From assembly GCF_013267195.1 (NCBI RefSeq), contig NZ_CP053943.1:1-64000 (forward strand): 64,000 bases of DNA, written 5' to 3'. Positions 1 through 7,937 of the stretch are shown here, piece by piece. The first letter of the stretch is position 1; every line of letters begins with the position of its first letter. The notes beneath the pieces are model-generated. The model was not told where the DNA came from, did no database searches, and was given only the letters and a program-made list of their open reading frames with translations. A program made the translations under genes and the position numbers. This stretch comes from Halorubrum salinarum (GTDB lineage Archaea > Halobacteriota > Halobacteria > Halobacteriales > Haloferacaceae).

Positions 1-117
1 ATCGACGCCCTGCTCCGCTACCTCGAGACGCACGGCGAGGTCGACGACGACCGGCTCCCTGAGTGGGACGAGTTTCAGGAGCTGGCGGCTGACTACGAGG
101 TGCCACTACCACAATGA
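1..117 (+). CDS. C-terminal end of an unidentified protein (partial)
   Basis: The window opens inside a reading frame of 38 codons that ends at TGA 115-117. The tail is acidic and ends in VPLPQ. The stop overlaps the ATG of the next gene by four bases (ATGA), so the two are translationally coupled. Two-gene units of a DNA-binding protein followed by a nucleotidyltransferase are common for toxin/antitoxin systems such as AbiE or MNT/HEPN, so this could be the partner, but too little is present to name it. Confidence 0.6.
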   Translation: MDALLRYLETHGEVDDDRLPEWDEFQELAADYEVPLPQ

Positions 118-917
118 GACCAACATTCGGACGCGAGTACATCGAGAACGAATTCCAGCGAATCGGGGACGGGCTATCTGAACCGCTCACAGTCTACTTG
201 ATCGGTGGTGGCGCGATGTCGCTGCGCGACCTCAAGGGGGCGACGAAAGATATCGACCTTGTCGTACCAGATGGCGACGCGTACGGCCAGCTGTGGGCCG
301 TCTTGATGGACCTCGGGTATGCGGAGGTCCAGTCGCTGGATCCAGATTACCGGGCGCTGGGGGCGACGAGCTGCGTCGAAAACGACGATGGGTGTCGCCT
401 CGACATCTTCAACCAGCAGGTCGCGAACAAGCTCGTGCTCACCGACGGGATGCAAGAGCGCAGCGAGCCGTTCCTCGACACGGATCGACTGACGGTCCGG
501 CTAGTCAGCAACGAGGATATCTTCCTGTTCAAGGCGATCGCAGGCCGCGATGACGACATCGAGGACATGAATATGCTCGTACAGGCTGGTCTCGATTACG
601 ACGTCGTCGGGGCTGAACTCGAAGCCCAGATCGAACGCCTGGGGGACGATCAGTTCGCCACGTTCGCGAACGAGGCCCTGGTCGAACTCGAGGAGCGGTA
701 CGGAGTGACCACGCCGATCGAGGGCCGCGTTCAGGAGCTGACGAACAGGTACTACCGGGGGCTCGAAGTCCTCCAAGCACTTGACGAGCCGATGACCGTC
801 GACGAACTGGCCGCGGAACTGGAGCTGGATGACGAGGAGGTTCACGACCGGATCGCGTATCTCTCAACGTTCGACCGAGTCCGTCAGGATGGCGACACGG
901 TCCGTCCTGTGGAGTAG
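114..917 (+). CDS. MNT-type nucleotidyltransferase with C-terminal winged helix (DUF6036-like)
   Basis: 267 residues. Residues about 28-52 carry the nucleotidyltransferase signature: a GGGA loop, then TKDIDLVV with the two metal-binding aspartates, as in DUF6036/AbiEii-like proteins. Residues about 215-267 look like a winged helix (VDELAAELELDDEEV). Such proteins often act as toxins that transfer nucleotides to tRNA or a partner protein; here the role is inferred. It overlaps the upstream partial gene by ATGA. The fused DNA-binding domain could allow autoregulation. The alternative is a housekeeping nucleotidyltransferase, which the plasmid context makes less likely. Confidence 0.65.
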   Translation: MRPTFGREYIENEFQRIGDGLSEPLTVYLIGGGAMSLRDLKGATKDIDLVVPDGDAYGQLWAVLMDLGYAEVQSLDPDYRALGATSCVENDDGCRLDIFNQQVANKLVLTDGMQERSEPFLDTDRLTVRLVSNEDIFLFKAIAGRDDDIEDMNMLVQAGLDYDVVGAELEAQIERLGDDQFATFANEALVELEERYGVTTPIEGRVQELTNRYYRGLEVLQALDEPMTVDELAAELELDDEEVHDRIAYLSTFDRVRQDGDTVRPVE

Positions 918-930
918 CTCAATCGTCGCC

Positions 931-1749
931 CTACGGGGAAGGAAGGCGGCCGTCTGGTCGGGGCACGCGACCCCGTTTGATCTCGTGATCGACGCGACGC
1001 AGGTGCTTGCAGCCGCCTTCGGGTGAGCGCTGCTGCCAGTCGGGACAGGTACACGATTCGTCGATGACGTCGACTTCGTACCGGTTCCCGGACGCGGACT
1101 GCACCTCGTAGCGGCCACCTTTCGAAAGGAGCGAGACGTCCATCGCTTCGGCGACGGCACGCTTCGTTCGGGGCTCGAAATCGTCCTGTGACTCTGCGTT
1201 CTCGTCGACGACCAGTCGGTCGCGAACATCGCCCGTTCGGCCACCGTCGGGAGCGACGGCTTCAGCAGGGCCACTGAGCCGCTCGTGGAGAACCTCCTCC
1301 ACCGGATGGCCTTCCGGCCACAGGAAGTGGACCTCGCGGCGCTCGCGATGGTCGTAGGAACCGCACGCCGCTGCGCTCCCGGTCCACACTCGCCAGGCAC
1401 CCAGCGCGGCCATCACGTCGACGATGTCGCGGGGAACCGTCTGGTGGTCGTCCGGGAAGAACACCCGAAAGCGGGTACACGCCTCCTGGGGCGGGACAGT
1501 TTCCCACCAATCTTCGCTGGCGCTCCAGCTATCGAACATCGCGTCGTCGCTGCCGTAGCCCACCGTGACGCCGTCGATCGGCGTCCAGCCCGTCGGGAGG
1601 TGGTCTGCCTGTCCCTCGAGTATCCGGAGGACGGCGTATCGAAGGTATTCGTGGGCTTGGTTGTCCGTCGTTCGGGCGACCTGCTCGTGCTGCTCGGCGA
1701 CGTGCTCGGCTTCCCTGAGGACCGTCGTGAGATAGGGTTCAGTCATCAT
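931..1749 (-). CDS. SWIM zinc-finger protein
   Basis: 272 residues from the ATG at 1749; an in-frame ATG follows directly at 1746. The C-terminal 50 residues hold the SWIM pattern: CTCPDW, then CKHL about 11 residues later, giving the Cys-x-Cys...Cys-x-His zinc ligands preceded by a YEVDVIDE beta strand. SWIM domains bind DNA or proteins and occur in bacterial SWI2/SNF2 and plasmid proteins. The remainder (residues 1-215) is not recognised. It lies directly downstream of a palindromic leader and a 42-nt inverted repeat. The longer frame up to 1806 would run through those elements and is not used. Confidence 0.7.
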   Translation of the reverse strand: MMTEPYLTTVLREAEHVAEQHEQVARTTDNQAHEYLRYAVLRILEGQADHLPTGWTPIDGVTVGYGSDDAMFDSWSASEDWWETVPPQEACTRFRVFFPDDHQTVPRDIVDVMAALGAWRVWTGSAAACGSYDHRERREVHFLWPEGHPVEEVLHERLSGPAEAVAPDGGRTGDVRDRLVVDENAESQDDFEPRTKRAVAEAMDVSLLSKGGRYEVQSASGNRYEVDVIDESCTCPDWQQRSPEGGCKHLRRVDHEIKRGRVPRPDGRLPSP

Positions 1750-1774
1750 TCGATGGAGGTCAGAACGCGCCTCC

Positions 1775-1798
1775 GCCCCTCCGCGGGCGCTGAAAAAC
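1775..1798 (-). promoter_or_regulatory. Palindromic leader module (copy 1)
   Basis: Read on the minus strand: GTTTTTC, two bases, then a GC-rich stem around the loop GCGGA, 26 nt before the ATG of the SWIM gene. The 42-nt repeat abuts it on the upstream side. Confidence 0.55.
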
Positions 1799-1840
1799 TT
1801 AACCAACAGAGCGGGAGGAATCGATCACTCTGTTGGTTAA
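1799..1840. repeat. 42-nt inverted repeat IR-1
   Basis: Perfect 13-bp arms (TTAACCAACAGAG / CTCTGTTGGTTAA) around a 16-nt spacer. It starts 5 nt after the ardC-like stop codon and abuts the promoter module of the next gene. This copy has the longest arms of the seven. Confidence 0.85.
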
Positions 1841-1845
1841 CCGTG

Positions 1846-2784
1846 TTAGAACGAGGATTCGCCTTCGAGCACGTCGATGAGCTCTTCTGATGTGGAACTA
1901 ATCCGTCCAAGCCGCTCGCGAACGACCTCGGGATCGTCTGACTCCCAGGCTGCGAGGTAGAACGCTGACCCACTGGTGTCGAGCCCGCAGTACCGCCCGA
2001 CGACGTACGCGACGGCTTCGGCCTCGACTTCGCGTTTCGCCCGCTCGGTGTCGTCGTCGACATCGAAGTGGAGCAGGGCGTGTGCGTACTCGTGAATCAG
2101 CGTCCGCGCAAGGTCGGCCTCGTTCTCCCGATCACGCACCTCGACGAGCGGCTGAACGTCGATGAGACTCAGCTGTTCGCAGATGCCCTTCGCCTCGCCG
2201 TGGGCCCACTCCTCGGCTGGAACGATACGCACCGTCACGCCGAGGTCGTCAGCGGCGCCAGTCAACTGTTCAACGAGGTCGCCGGCGTCCCCAGTCGCTT
2301 CCGTGTCCAGGTCAGAAAGCGGTTCGCCCTCGGTCTGGGAGACGTCGAACACCGGCGCGGGCTTGAACCCGACCAGCCCCTCGGACCACTCTTCGGGCGG
2401 CGTCTCGTCGTACTCACAATCGCTGTCCTCGTGGTAGCTCGGCGAGTTCTCGCACTCCGGGCACTGTTTCGCGATGATTGGCGCCCAGATCCAGATGGCC
2501 GACTCACCCTCCGTGACGTGACGGTCGAACTCCTCCTGCCACGTCCGGTAGCCAGCCACGCGGGTTGCCTCGGGACACTGCCGCTTGATGAGGAGCGTGT
2601 TCCGATACGAGTAGTCGTGGAAGCGACTCTGGACGTCTAGCCACTCCTGGAACTCTTCGCTGGCCTGCGCGTCGTCGACGCCGGCGACGAGGTCGTCGAT
2701 CCACTGTTCGATAGTGCTGTTCATCTCGTCGGATCGCGTGTCGGTCTGGTCGAAGGAGACCGACGAGTCACTAGTCGTAGCCAT
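1846..2784 (-). CDS. ArdC-like antirestriction protein with zincin metallopeptidase domain
   Basis: 312 residues from ATG 2784 (MATTSD). The N-terminal part (about 20-105) matches the ArdC N-domain pattern with a helix-rich SRFHDYSYRN stretch, which in the family binds single-stranded DNA. Residues about 225-262 contain LIHEYAHALLH, the HExxH zinc motif, followed by EVEAEAVAYVV, which supplies the third ligand. A Cys-pair insert (CPEC, residues 108-111) is present. ArdC proteins protect incoming plasmid DNA from host restriction, which fits a conjugative element. The gene has its own palindromic leader and ends 5 nt before IR-1. The 330-residue frame starting at 2838 would overlap that leader, so I prefer the internal ATG. 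Confidence 0.8.
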   Translation of the reverse strand: MATTSDSSVSFDQTDTRSDEMNSTIEQWIDDLVAGVDDAQASEEFQEWLDVQSRFHDYSYRNTLLIKRQCPEATRVAGYRTWQEEFDRHVTEGESAIWIWAPIIAKQCPECENSPSYHEDSDCEYDETPPEEWSEGLVGFKPAPVFDVSQTEGEPLSDLDTEATGDAGDLVEQLTGAADDLGVTVRIVPAEEWAHGEAKGICEQLSLIDVQPLVEVRDRENEADLARTLIHEYAHALLHFDVDDDTERAKREVEAEAVAYVVGRYCGLDTSGSAFYLAAWESDDPEVVRERLGRISSTSEELIDVLEGESSF

Positions 2785-2831
2785 TGTGTGCACCGAATCA
2801 CGTTTACGGCGACTGCGTCTGTTCAGACCGC

Positions 2832-2863
2832 GCCGCACCCCTCAGAGGCGCATCAGAAACAGC
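2832..2863 (-). promoter_or_regulatory. Palindromic leader module (copy 2)
   Basis: Minus strand: GCTGTTTCTG box, then GCGCCTCTGAGGGGTGCGGC, 48 nt before the ardC-like ATG. The right half GAGGGGTGCGG is the best conserved part. Confidence 0.55.
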
Positions 2864-2940
2864 TCCCCGCGAATATCGTTTAAGTAGGGGTGGGAGTTAG
2901 AGGATAGTGTTAACAACCGAGGGGACCTCATCTGGCCCGG

Positions 2941-3087
2941 ATGGGGATACTGACTACACTCCGCAAAGCCGTCGAGGGGAAGTCGTCGACGGTGTGGGAG
3001 TGCCGGCACTGCGGAGAGACACTCTCAGAGAATGCTAATGAGTGTCCAACTTGCGGTGCCGAAGATGTCGCGTGCTACGAGATCTAA
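2941..3087 (+). CDS. 48-residue zinc-ribbon protein
   Basis: ATG 2941 to TAA 3085-3087 encodes MGILTTLRKAVEG followed by a zinc ribbon: CRHC, then CPTC 13 residues later, ending in CYEI. Single-ribbon proteins of this size and N-terminus are common in haloarchaea and are of unknown function, presumably binding nucleic acid or protein. It is rightward while its neighbours are leftward, and its stop overlaps the end of the convergent gene by 3 nt. A weak TATA-like TTTAAG lies at about 2879-2884, which would imply a short 5' leader. Confidence 0.7.
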   Translation: MGILTTLRKAVEGKSSTVWECRHCGETLSENANECPTCGAEDVACYEI

Positions 3088-3434
3088 TTACGAAGCGTTG
3101 ATCGCTCCTCAGCGAAGCCGACCGTGACGAGGTACTCGAGGAACTCGTCGAACCGCTCGACGTCGCTAGGCGTGTCGGTCGCAAGGTGACGCGCCCACTC
3201 GATGGCCCACTGGAAGGCGGGATCCGTGCCGCCTTTGCCGTGAATGTACCACCACCGGGCCGCTTTCAGCACGACCAGCGGGTTCGTCGGCGGCTGCTCA
3301 CCGGCGAGCCCACGAGTGATGGATTCGATTTCGTCGGGGATGTCGGCGGGATCGACCTCCGCTGATTGTGTGTTGTCGATATCGACCGGGATCTCGTCGA
3401 TCGAGACGTTGTCAGGACGCTGTTGTTGACTCAC
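3084..3434 (-). CDS. Hypothetical acidic protein
   Basis: 116 residues, MSQQQRPDNV start. The first 45 residues are very acidic and probably disordered; residues 50-115 look like a small helical domain rich in Trp (KAARWWYIHGKGG, WAIEWARHL). No family recognised. The gene has its own palindromic leader inside the 71-nt gap after the preceding gene, and ends convergently against the zinc-ribbon gene. Confidence 0.65.
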   Translation of the reverse strand: MSQQQRPDNVSIDEIPVDIDNTQSAEVDPADIPDEIESITRGLAGEQPPTNPLVVLKAARWWYIHGKGGTDPAFQWAIEWARHLATDTPSDVERFDEFLEYLVTVGFAEERSTLRN

Positions 3435-3464
3435 TGGAAGTCACCTCTGAGAGCTTTTGAAGGA

Positions 3465-3497
3465 GCCCTCGCCCTCTCCGGGGGCACGAAAAACAGG
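3465..3497 (-). promoter_or_regulatory. Palindromic leader module (copy 3)
   Basis: Minus strand: CTGTTTTTCGTGCCCCCGG, then AGAGGGCGAGGGCT, 31 nt before the ATG at 3434. It lies in the short gap after the stop of the upstream gene, so that gene pair is not simply one operon. Confidence 0.55.
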
Positions 3498-3505
3498 TCA
3501 CGAAG

Positions 3506-4507
3506 TCACGCCGGCGGGAGGTAGACGCTCTGCTCGCCGGCGATCTCCTCCAGGTTGTTCCGATGACGGTGGCTGAAGTAGCACTCGTAGCTGCAGTATC
3601 CACAGATTGCGCCGGTATCGTATTCGGCCACATACGGGCCGCGGCGAGTTCGCCAAACGTTCGTCCCGCACTCGGTACAGGCGGCGTCCTCGAGATCGGC
3701 AGGACTCGGACCCTCGTACTCGACGGTCAGCCCCTCGTCTTCCGGTGTTGATTCAGGCCAGACCCCGTGTTGCTGCCAGAACTCGCGGACGCGGGCGAGG
3801 CTGTGACGCACCGTCTTTCGCACGGTGACGTGGTCGGCGTCGCGACCGCTGTCGTCCCAGCCGTCGGCCGTCCAGAACTCACCGAACTGCGCGCCGCGAT
3901 GCAGCCCGTTCCAGTCGACACCGACGATGTCGGCTGGTGGCTCGTCAGTGAGTGTCGGTCGGGTCAGCTGTCGAATGGCGTCGAGCTGCTTGGGCGGACT
4001 CCCGCCGAGAATGTGGACGCGCCGCCCTCTCCAATCGGCTGGGTCGGAGAACTCGTGGGCCAGACGGTCGGCGTATCCCCGTGAATACCCGAGGACGAGG
4101 GTCTCGGGTATCGCGTCGATCACCGCCCGCGACTTCGGAACGACGATGAGCTCGGCCTCTGGATAGCTCGCTTGGATCTCACGAGCAGCAGCGACGTGGG
4201 CGTCGACGTCGTCGATTTCGTCGACATCCCCGATGACCCCAACCTCTGGTTCGTACTCGAAGAAGCGGTCGACGAACCGCTCCAGATCGGGATTTCGGAA
4301 ATCGTTGTCGAGCATCCCGACGGGGAGGCTGAGATTCTGATACTGCGTCTCTTGGTACCCACAGTCCTCGCGAAAGCCAGGAAGGAAGCCGAGGTCGACA
4401 GCGTCGACGACAAACGGCGCTCGATGCAGAAACGCCACGTAGTCTGCTTGTCTGGCGGCGGCGATTTCGCGGGCGGTGCTGGCGCTGGAGCTCAGCTCGA
4501 GGGACAT
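3506..4507 (-). CDS. Putative TGT/DpdA-like protein (DUF6610-like) with C-terminal zinc site
   Basis: 333 residues. The core (about 90-215) has alternating strands and helices with IVVPKSRAVID, VLGYSRGYADR, HILGGSPPKQL and IVGVDWNGLH. This resembles the TIM-barrel order of tRNA-guanine transglycosylase relatives such as phage DpdA, where short strands end in catalytic Asp and Gly loops. The C-terminus has a Cys cluster (CTEC, CGYCSYEC, then His) likely to bind zinc. If correct, it would act on 7-deazaguanine bases in DNA or RNA. I am confident the gene is real and much less so of the fold. No preQ0 synthesis genes are in the window. Confidence 0.5.
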   Translation of the reverse strand: MSLELSSSASTAREIAAARQADYVAFLHRAPFVVDAVDLGFLPGFREDCGYQETQYQNLSLPVGMLDNDFRNPDLERFVDRFFEYEPEVGVIGDVDEIDDVDAHVAAAREIQASYPEAELIVVPKSRAVIDAIPETLVLGYSRGYADRLAHEFSDPADWRGRRVHILGGSPPKQLDAIRQLTRPTLTDEPPADIVGVDWNGLHRGAQFGEFWTADGWDDSGRDADHVTVRKTVRHSLARVREFWQQHGVWPESTPEDEGLTVEYEGPSPADLEDAACTECGTNVWRTRRGPYVAEYDTGAICGYCSYECYFSHRHRNNLEEIAGEQSVYLPPA

Positions 4508-4535
4508 GATTTGGCTCGCGAGGCCGCTGCTGGCT

Positions 4536-4566
4536 GCCCCGCACCCTTTCAGGGGCCCGAAAAACC
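4536..4566 (-). promoter_or_regulatory. Palindromic leader module (copy 4)
   Basis: Minus strand: GGTTTTTCGGGCCCCTGAA then AGGGTGCGGGGC, 29 nt before ATG 4507. IR-2 ends 13 nt upstream. Confidence 0.6.
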
Positions 4567-4579
4567 GGGGCGCAGCGTA

Positions 4580-4621
4580 TTAACCAACAATAGGGGAACT
4601 CACGTGGAGTGTGTTGGTTAA
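4580..4621. repeat. 42-nt inverted repeat IR-2
   Basis: TTAACCAACA at 4580-4589 and TGTTGGTTAA at 4612-4621, 22-nt unrelated spacer. It begins 9 nt after the stop of the leftward gene at 4631. Confidence 0.85.
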
Positions 4622-4630
4622 GAATAGAGC

Positions 4631-4852
4631 TTACTCTTCGTTCTCACGCAGCTCTTCAGCCTTCCACTTGAGCCGGCGCAGAATCTGCGTTCGGTTCTGG
4701 TGGGCGTTCTCGTAGGCAACGCACTCCTGGAGGGTTTCCATATCCGGAATCGTCGCGATCCCTGCCTTGATCAGGCGCGTGTTCGGTGCCTCAAGCCGCT
4801 TTTCAGGCGGAAATTCGTCTGACGCCTCTGAGTCGTCTGTAGAAGTACCCAT
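4631..4852 (-). CDS. Small hypothetical protein
   Basis: 73 residues from ATG 4852 (MGTSTDDSEA); an in-frame ATG at 4867 is less likely because it falls at the edge of the leader. The first 25 residues are acidic and low complexity; the rest is helical and basic (QNRTQILRRLKWKAEEL). No family recognised. Its stop is followed by IR-2. Confidence 0.6.
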   Translation of the reverse strand: MGTSTDDSEASDEFPPEKRLEAPNTRLIKAGIATIPDMETLQECVAYENAHQNRTQILRRLKWKAEELRENEE

Positions 4853-4861
4853 AACGGATGC

Positions 4862-4890
4862 CTCCACCTATTGAGGGCACGAGCAACAGC
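4862..4890 (-). promoter_or_regulatory. Degenerate palindromic leader
   Basis: Minus strand: CTGTTGCTCGTGCCCTC then AATAGGTGGAGG, only 10 nt before ATG 4852. The T-box is broken and the stem is weak, so this is a poor copy. Confidence 0.3.
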
Positions 4891-4991
4891 AGAGAATTGA
4901 AGCAGTAGATCTTGGGAAGGTGCACCCACTGCGAATGAGACCATCAAAATAGAGGCCTTCACGACAGGATTCGAGCTGTCTCGAAGCCCAA

Positions 4992-5303
4992 TCAGGCTTC
5001 CGAGGATTCGAGCAAAACGAGGTTCTGAACAGGGTATGGGTTATTCTCGCCGGCGAACTCGTCCTCAGGGACGTAATGCCAGAGGTGGCCGTCTACCTGG
5101 TAGAGAAACGACTCGCCGCCTTCTGCTTCAACTCGTACTCGTTTCCCGACATTATCGTCTTCTTCCCAGCCGATCACGGTCAACGGCTCGACGGGCCATT
5201 CAAAGAATTTGACCGAGTCACCAGACTCCAACTCTTCAAAAGTCTCTATATCCCCCTGCTGTGGCTCTCGCGCGTCAAGAGTCGGATTATGCTCAATAGA
5301 CAT
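4992..5303 (-). CDS. Hypothetical SH3-like small protein
   Basis: 103 residues. Residues 22-100 alternate short strands (SVKFFEWPVEPLTVIGW, KRVRVEAEGGESFLYQV, HLWHYVPEDEF) and suggest an SH3-like or small beta-barrel fold. No family recognised. The gene is AT-richer than its neighbours and has no palindromic leader, so it may be under separate control. Confidence 0.6.
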   Translation of the reverse strand: MSIEHNPTLDAREPQQGDIETFEELESGDSVKFFEWPVEPLTVIGWEEDDNVGKRVRVEAEGGESFLYQVDGHLWHYVPEDEFAGENNPYPVQNLVLLESSEA

Positions 5304-5400
5304 GGTCTCTGGGTACGCCCCTACTCACTTAATACTGTCAGCAGTGGATTCCAGCCGCTAGAACGGAAGCACGCCTGGCGAATTTTCTCTCCGACTGCTC

Positions 5401-6561
5401 TTAGCCCATCGCCTCTTGGAACCGCTCGCGCAGCGCGTCCTCTCGCTCTTCGAACTGCTCGACTTTCTCCTGCAGGTCGTCGCTGACGCGCTCGATGCTC
5501 GCCAGCGCTCGTTCGCCGGCCAGCGACGCCTGTGACCCGTCGGCACCGTCCGCCTCTAGCTGCTGCTCGTACGCCTGCTCGACGCGCTCAATCGTGCCTT
5601 CCGGATTGAACAGGATGTCGTTGGCGATGCGGACGTACTGATCGAGGGATGCCCCCTCTTTCCCCTGGAAGAAGTGGGTGAGGGCGTACGTCGCGCCGGA
5701 ATGCAGCGTCCACATATCGATCTCGAAGGGGGACGCCGCATTGGCTTCTGCATCGCCGGCGGCACGCTCGGCTAGGTAGTCCGGGAACCCCAGCAGAGTG
5801 TAGAACTCCGTGACGGTGAACGGGAGTTCGGAGAAGTCGAGTTCGATGTCCTGGGCGTCCCGGATGAACTCGAAGAGGTCATCGGCGACGAGTTCGACCT
5901 GTGCGAGGAGCTCCTCCCACCAAGTCCGGAAGTTCCGCACGTCGCCGACGTGTTTGATGACCTCCTTGTCGGTGAGCGAGCGCATCGTGTTCGAACAGTA
6001 TCCGTCCTGAGCGAACCCTTCCACGTAGACGGCGTGCTCGCCGAAGAAGTCGTAGCCCGACGTGACGCCCATCGTGATCGGATCCGACCGGCCAGGAAGG
6101 CGCACCTCGAGACCATCGAACATAATGTCCATGTGGACCTCGCCGCCTCCCCGGTAGCGCCGAATCTCTCCGAACATCACCTCGCCCAGCGGGGTCCCGT
6201 CGATGGTCTCCTCGCGGAGGACCTCCTCCAGCGGCCCGTAGACGTCGACCGGGTTGATGATCGAGTAGCTGTCAGTGGGAACGTGGAACAACGGGTCCGT
6301 CTCCGCGTCCTCATCTCGAGCCTGCTCCCGAGCCCGACTCGGCTCGACGAGCGCGTTGAACCGCTCCGTCTCGACCCACTCGTCGGTGTACGGATTCTGG
6401 TACGCCACGGTCGTCTCGACGGCCTGCGGAAGATCGCGGACCGCCTCGGCGAAGGTCACAGGGTCTGCATTCCCGTGTCGCTCTCGGTACCACTCGGGTA
6501 GTTCGGTGTCGGTACGCCCATCGACGCCAGCGAAGATGGTTCTGGACTCTGGATCTTTCAT
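5401..6561 (-). CDS. DUF932-like plasmid protein
   Basis: 386 residues from ATG 6561, preceded at 6 nt by the ribosome-binding sequence GAGGTG; a GTG three codons upstream is possible. Features shared with DUF932 (phage/plasmid TIGR03299-like) proteins include an N-terminal FAEAVRDLP segment, SYSIINPVDVYGPLEEVL, a strand-rich middle (RRYRGGGEVHMDIMFDGLEV) and a helical C-terminal half ending in a coiled coil (about 340-386). The family occurs in mobile elements; its function is unknown, with DNA-associated roles suggested by context. It has a strong palindromic leader and sits just beyond IR-3. Confidence 0.6.
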   Translation of the reverse strand: MKDPESRTIFAGVDGRTDTELPEWYRERHGNADPVTFAEAVRDLPQAVETTVAYQNPYTDEWVETERFNALVEPSRAREQARDEDAETDPLFHVPTDSYSIINPVDVYGPLEEVLREETIDGTPLGEVMFGEIRRYRGGGEVHMDIMFDGLEVRLPGRSDPITMGVTSGYDFFGEHAVYVEGFAQDGYCSNTMRSLTDKEVIKHVGDVRNFRTWWEELLAQVELVADDLFEFIRDAQDIELDFSELPFTVTEFYTLLGFPDYLAERAAGDAEANAASPFEIDMWTLHSGATYALTHFFQGKEGASLDQYVRIANDILFNPEGTIERVEQAYEQQLEADGADGSQASLAGERALASIERVSDDLQEKVEQFEEREDALRERFQEAMG

Positions 6562-6614
6562 CTCAGTCACCTCACTTCAGGAATCCTCGTCGACGTGCGA
6601 CTGCATCGTCTCGC

Positions 6615-6647
6615 GCCCTGCGCCCCTCTCCCGGGCGCAAAAACAAC
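6615..6647 (-). promoter_or_regulatory. Palindromic leader module (copy 5)
   Basis: Minus strand: GTTGTTTTTGCGCCCGGG then AGAGGGGCGCAGGGC, 54 nt before ATG 6561. GCGCCC/GGGCGC form a perfect 6-bp stem. IR-3 begins 6 nt upstream. Confidence 0.6.
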
Positions 6648-6653
6648 ACCACG

Positions 6654-6695
6654 TTAACCAACGCCCGTCTCTAAATGGCGGGGAGTGTTGGTTAA
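6654..6695. repeat. 42-nt inverted repeat IR-3
   Basis: TTAACCAACG at 6654-6663 and TGTTGGTTAA at 6686-6695, with one mismatch in the arms (position 10). Located 37 nt after the stop of the leftward gene at 6733. Confidence 0.8.
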
Positions 6696-6732
6696 TCCAG
6701 ATCCAGTCCACGGCTCGGAACAGATGTCGGAA

Positions 6733-7275
6733 CTACTCAGATTCGTCTCTCCGTACCCGGACCTGCTCAGGATTTGGAACCCAGGGGTGTGCTTCCCAGC
6801 AATGCCGAGCGTGACTATGCGGTGAGTCGAACTCTCTACTACAGGATCCACACTCGTAGGTGGCATCGGGCCAAGGCTCGCTGACGAACATCGCTGTCAC
6901 CGTCGTCGCCACCGGCTCGGGGGCCTCGCTCCGCGTAACGTACCTGTAGCCGAGAACCGTCCGTTGCCCCATCGCTGTTCGGGCGATCTCGGTTGGCTTG
7001 TCCTCGGGGAGATACACCCAGCGAACGAAGTCGTCGACCGATTTCTTGGCTGAGGGCTGGAGGATGAACCATCGCTCGTGGTCATCTCGGAACAGGTAGC
7101 GTTCGGTCCCCCTGTTTTGGAGGTATATTGGGTCATCCCTGCCGGGGACGAGCCGCAGTCCGAGCGACGGCGATACCGGTTTCAAAAGCTGGTCAACGAC
7201 CGATGGGTCGTCATCTGTCCGGCTCTCCGAGCCAGCCTCCGCTACAAATTCATCGAGACTGGCATTCGTGGTCAC
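6733..7275 (-). CDS. Hypothetical protein with C-terminal C2H2 zinc finger
   Basis: 180 residues using GTG 7275, which has GGGAGGTGG 6 nt upstream; its first codon overlaps the end of the preceding gene, so the two are coupled. An in-frame GTG at 7284 is the alternative. The C-terminal part has a C2H2 finger, CGSC then HARHCWEAH. The middle (LGLRLVPGRDDPIYL, YLFRDDHERWFIL) is a beta-rich region of unknown fold. IR-3 follows the gene. Confidence 0.6.
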   Translation of the reverse strand: MTTNASLDEFVAEAGSESRTDDDPSVVDQLLKPVSPSLGLRLVPGRDDPIYLQNRGTERYLFRDDHERWFILQPSAKKSVDDFVRWVYLPEDKPTEIARTAMGQRTVLGYRYVTRSEAPEPVATTVTAMFVSEPWPDATYECGSCSREFDSPHSHARHCWEAHPWVPNPEQVRVRRDESE

Positions 7276-7937
7276 GGGGACCACCTCCCGAGGGAGGCCT
7301 GTTCCCGGTCGGACTCAGCTGGGACTTCGCAGAGAAACCGCCACTTCGGCTGCTCTCGGATCTGCTTATCGGGGCGATTTCCCGCTTGGCCGGGGTCCGT
7401 TTTACCGGCACAGTGCCAGCCCTTGTCTCTGAGCGCTTTGATCATCGAGCCGTCGAAGTCGGCTCGCACGAATGTCACCAGGAGCCGAACGCCTCGTCGC
7501 TGGCCGTGCCGACGCACGAACCGTTCCATCGACCGGGCGAGGGCGGCAGAGGCGAGATTGGGGAAATCGACGCCGATGCAAATCCGTGCTGCCTCGACGA
7601 TTTCGTCACCCTCGAATCGCGTCCCGTCGTACTCCAGCGAGCGAATCAGCGGATAGCGCCACGTAATCGCACCTAGTAGCTGGTCCTGGTAACAGAGTCC
7701 GTGATGGACGAGATTCGTCCGGGGGATATCGTCCATATAGGAGTGATGTGCTTCGTAGATCGCGCCGGCGACATGGCGCGGGATCGATTCGATATGGACG
7801 CGCTCTGCGAACCGCAAACCGAGCGGCGCCGTGACCGGCTGCCCCTCCCGATGGATAGGACACGAGCACCCCTCGGGGGTAGGCGTATACTGGAAGCCGG
7901 TACTCCGTATTTGGTCTAGAGAGTGAGTTTCGGTCAC
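7272..7937 (-). CDS. Mom/GNAT-like acyltransferase-fold protein
   Basis: 221 residues with a GTG start overlapping the stop of the small upstream gene. Residues about 65-175 contain HHSYMDDIP, LLGAITWRYPL, EIVEAARICIG, NLASAALARSM, LLVTFVRADFDGSM and KALRDKGW. That order (His-rich helix, beta hairpin, P-loop-like SAxLAR segment, then the D-G-S-M-x-K-A-L element) is what I know from Mom-like GNAT proteins of phages, which modify adenine in DNA. The assignment is by pattern and not proven. It is the third gene of a leftward operon starting at the DUF6166-like gene. A possible TGT-like gene lies 3 kb away. Confidence 0.5.
   Translation of the reverse strand: MTETHSLDQIRSTGFQYTPTPEGCSCPIHREGQPVTAPLGLRFAERVHIESIPRHVAGAIYEAHHSYMDDIPRTNLVHHGLCYQDQLLGAITWRYPLIRSLEYDGTRFEGDEIVEAARICIGVDFPNLASAALARSMERFVRRHGQRRGVRLLVTFVRADFDGSMIKALRDKGWHCAGKTDPGQAGNRPDKQIREQPKWRFLCEVPAESDREQASLGRWSP

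Noticed and set aside
5316-5335. Palindromic leader before the SH3-like gene
   Set aside because: Only a CGCCCC run is present; no T-box and no stem.
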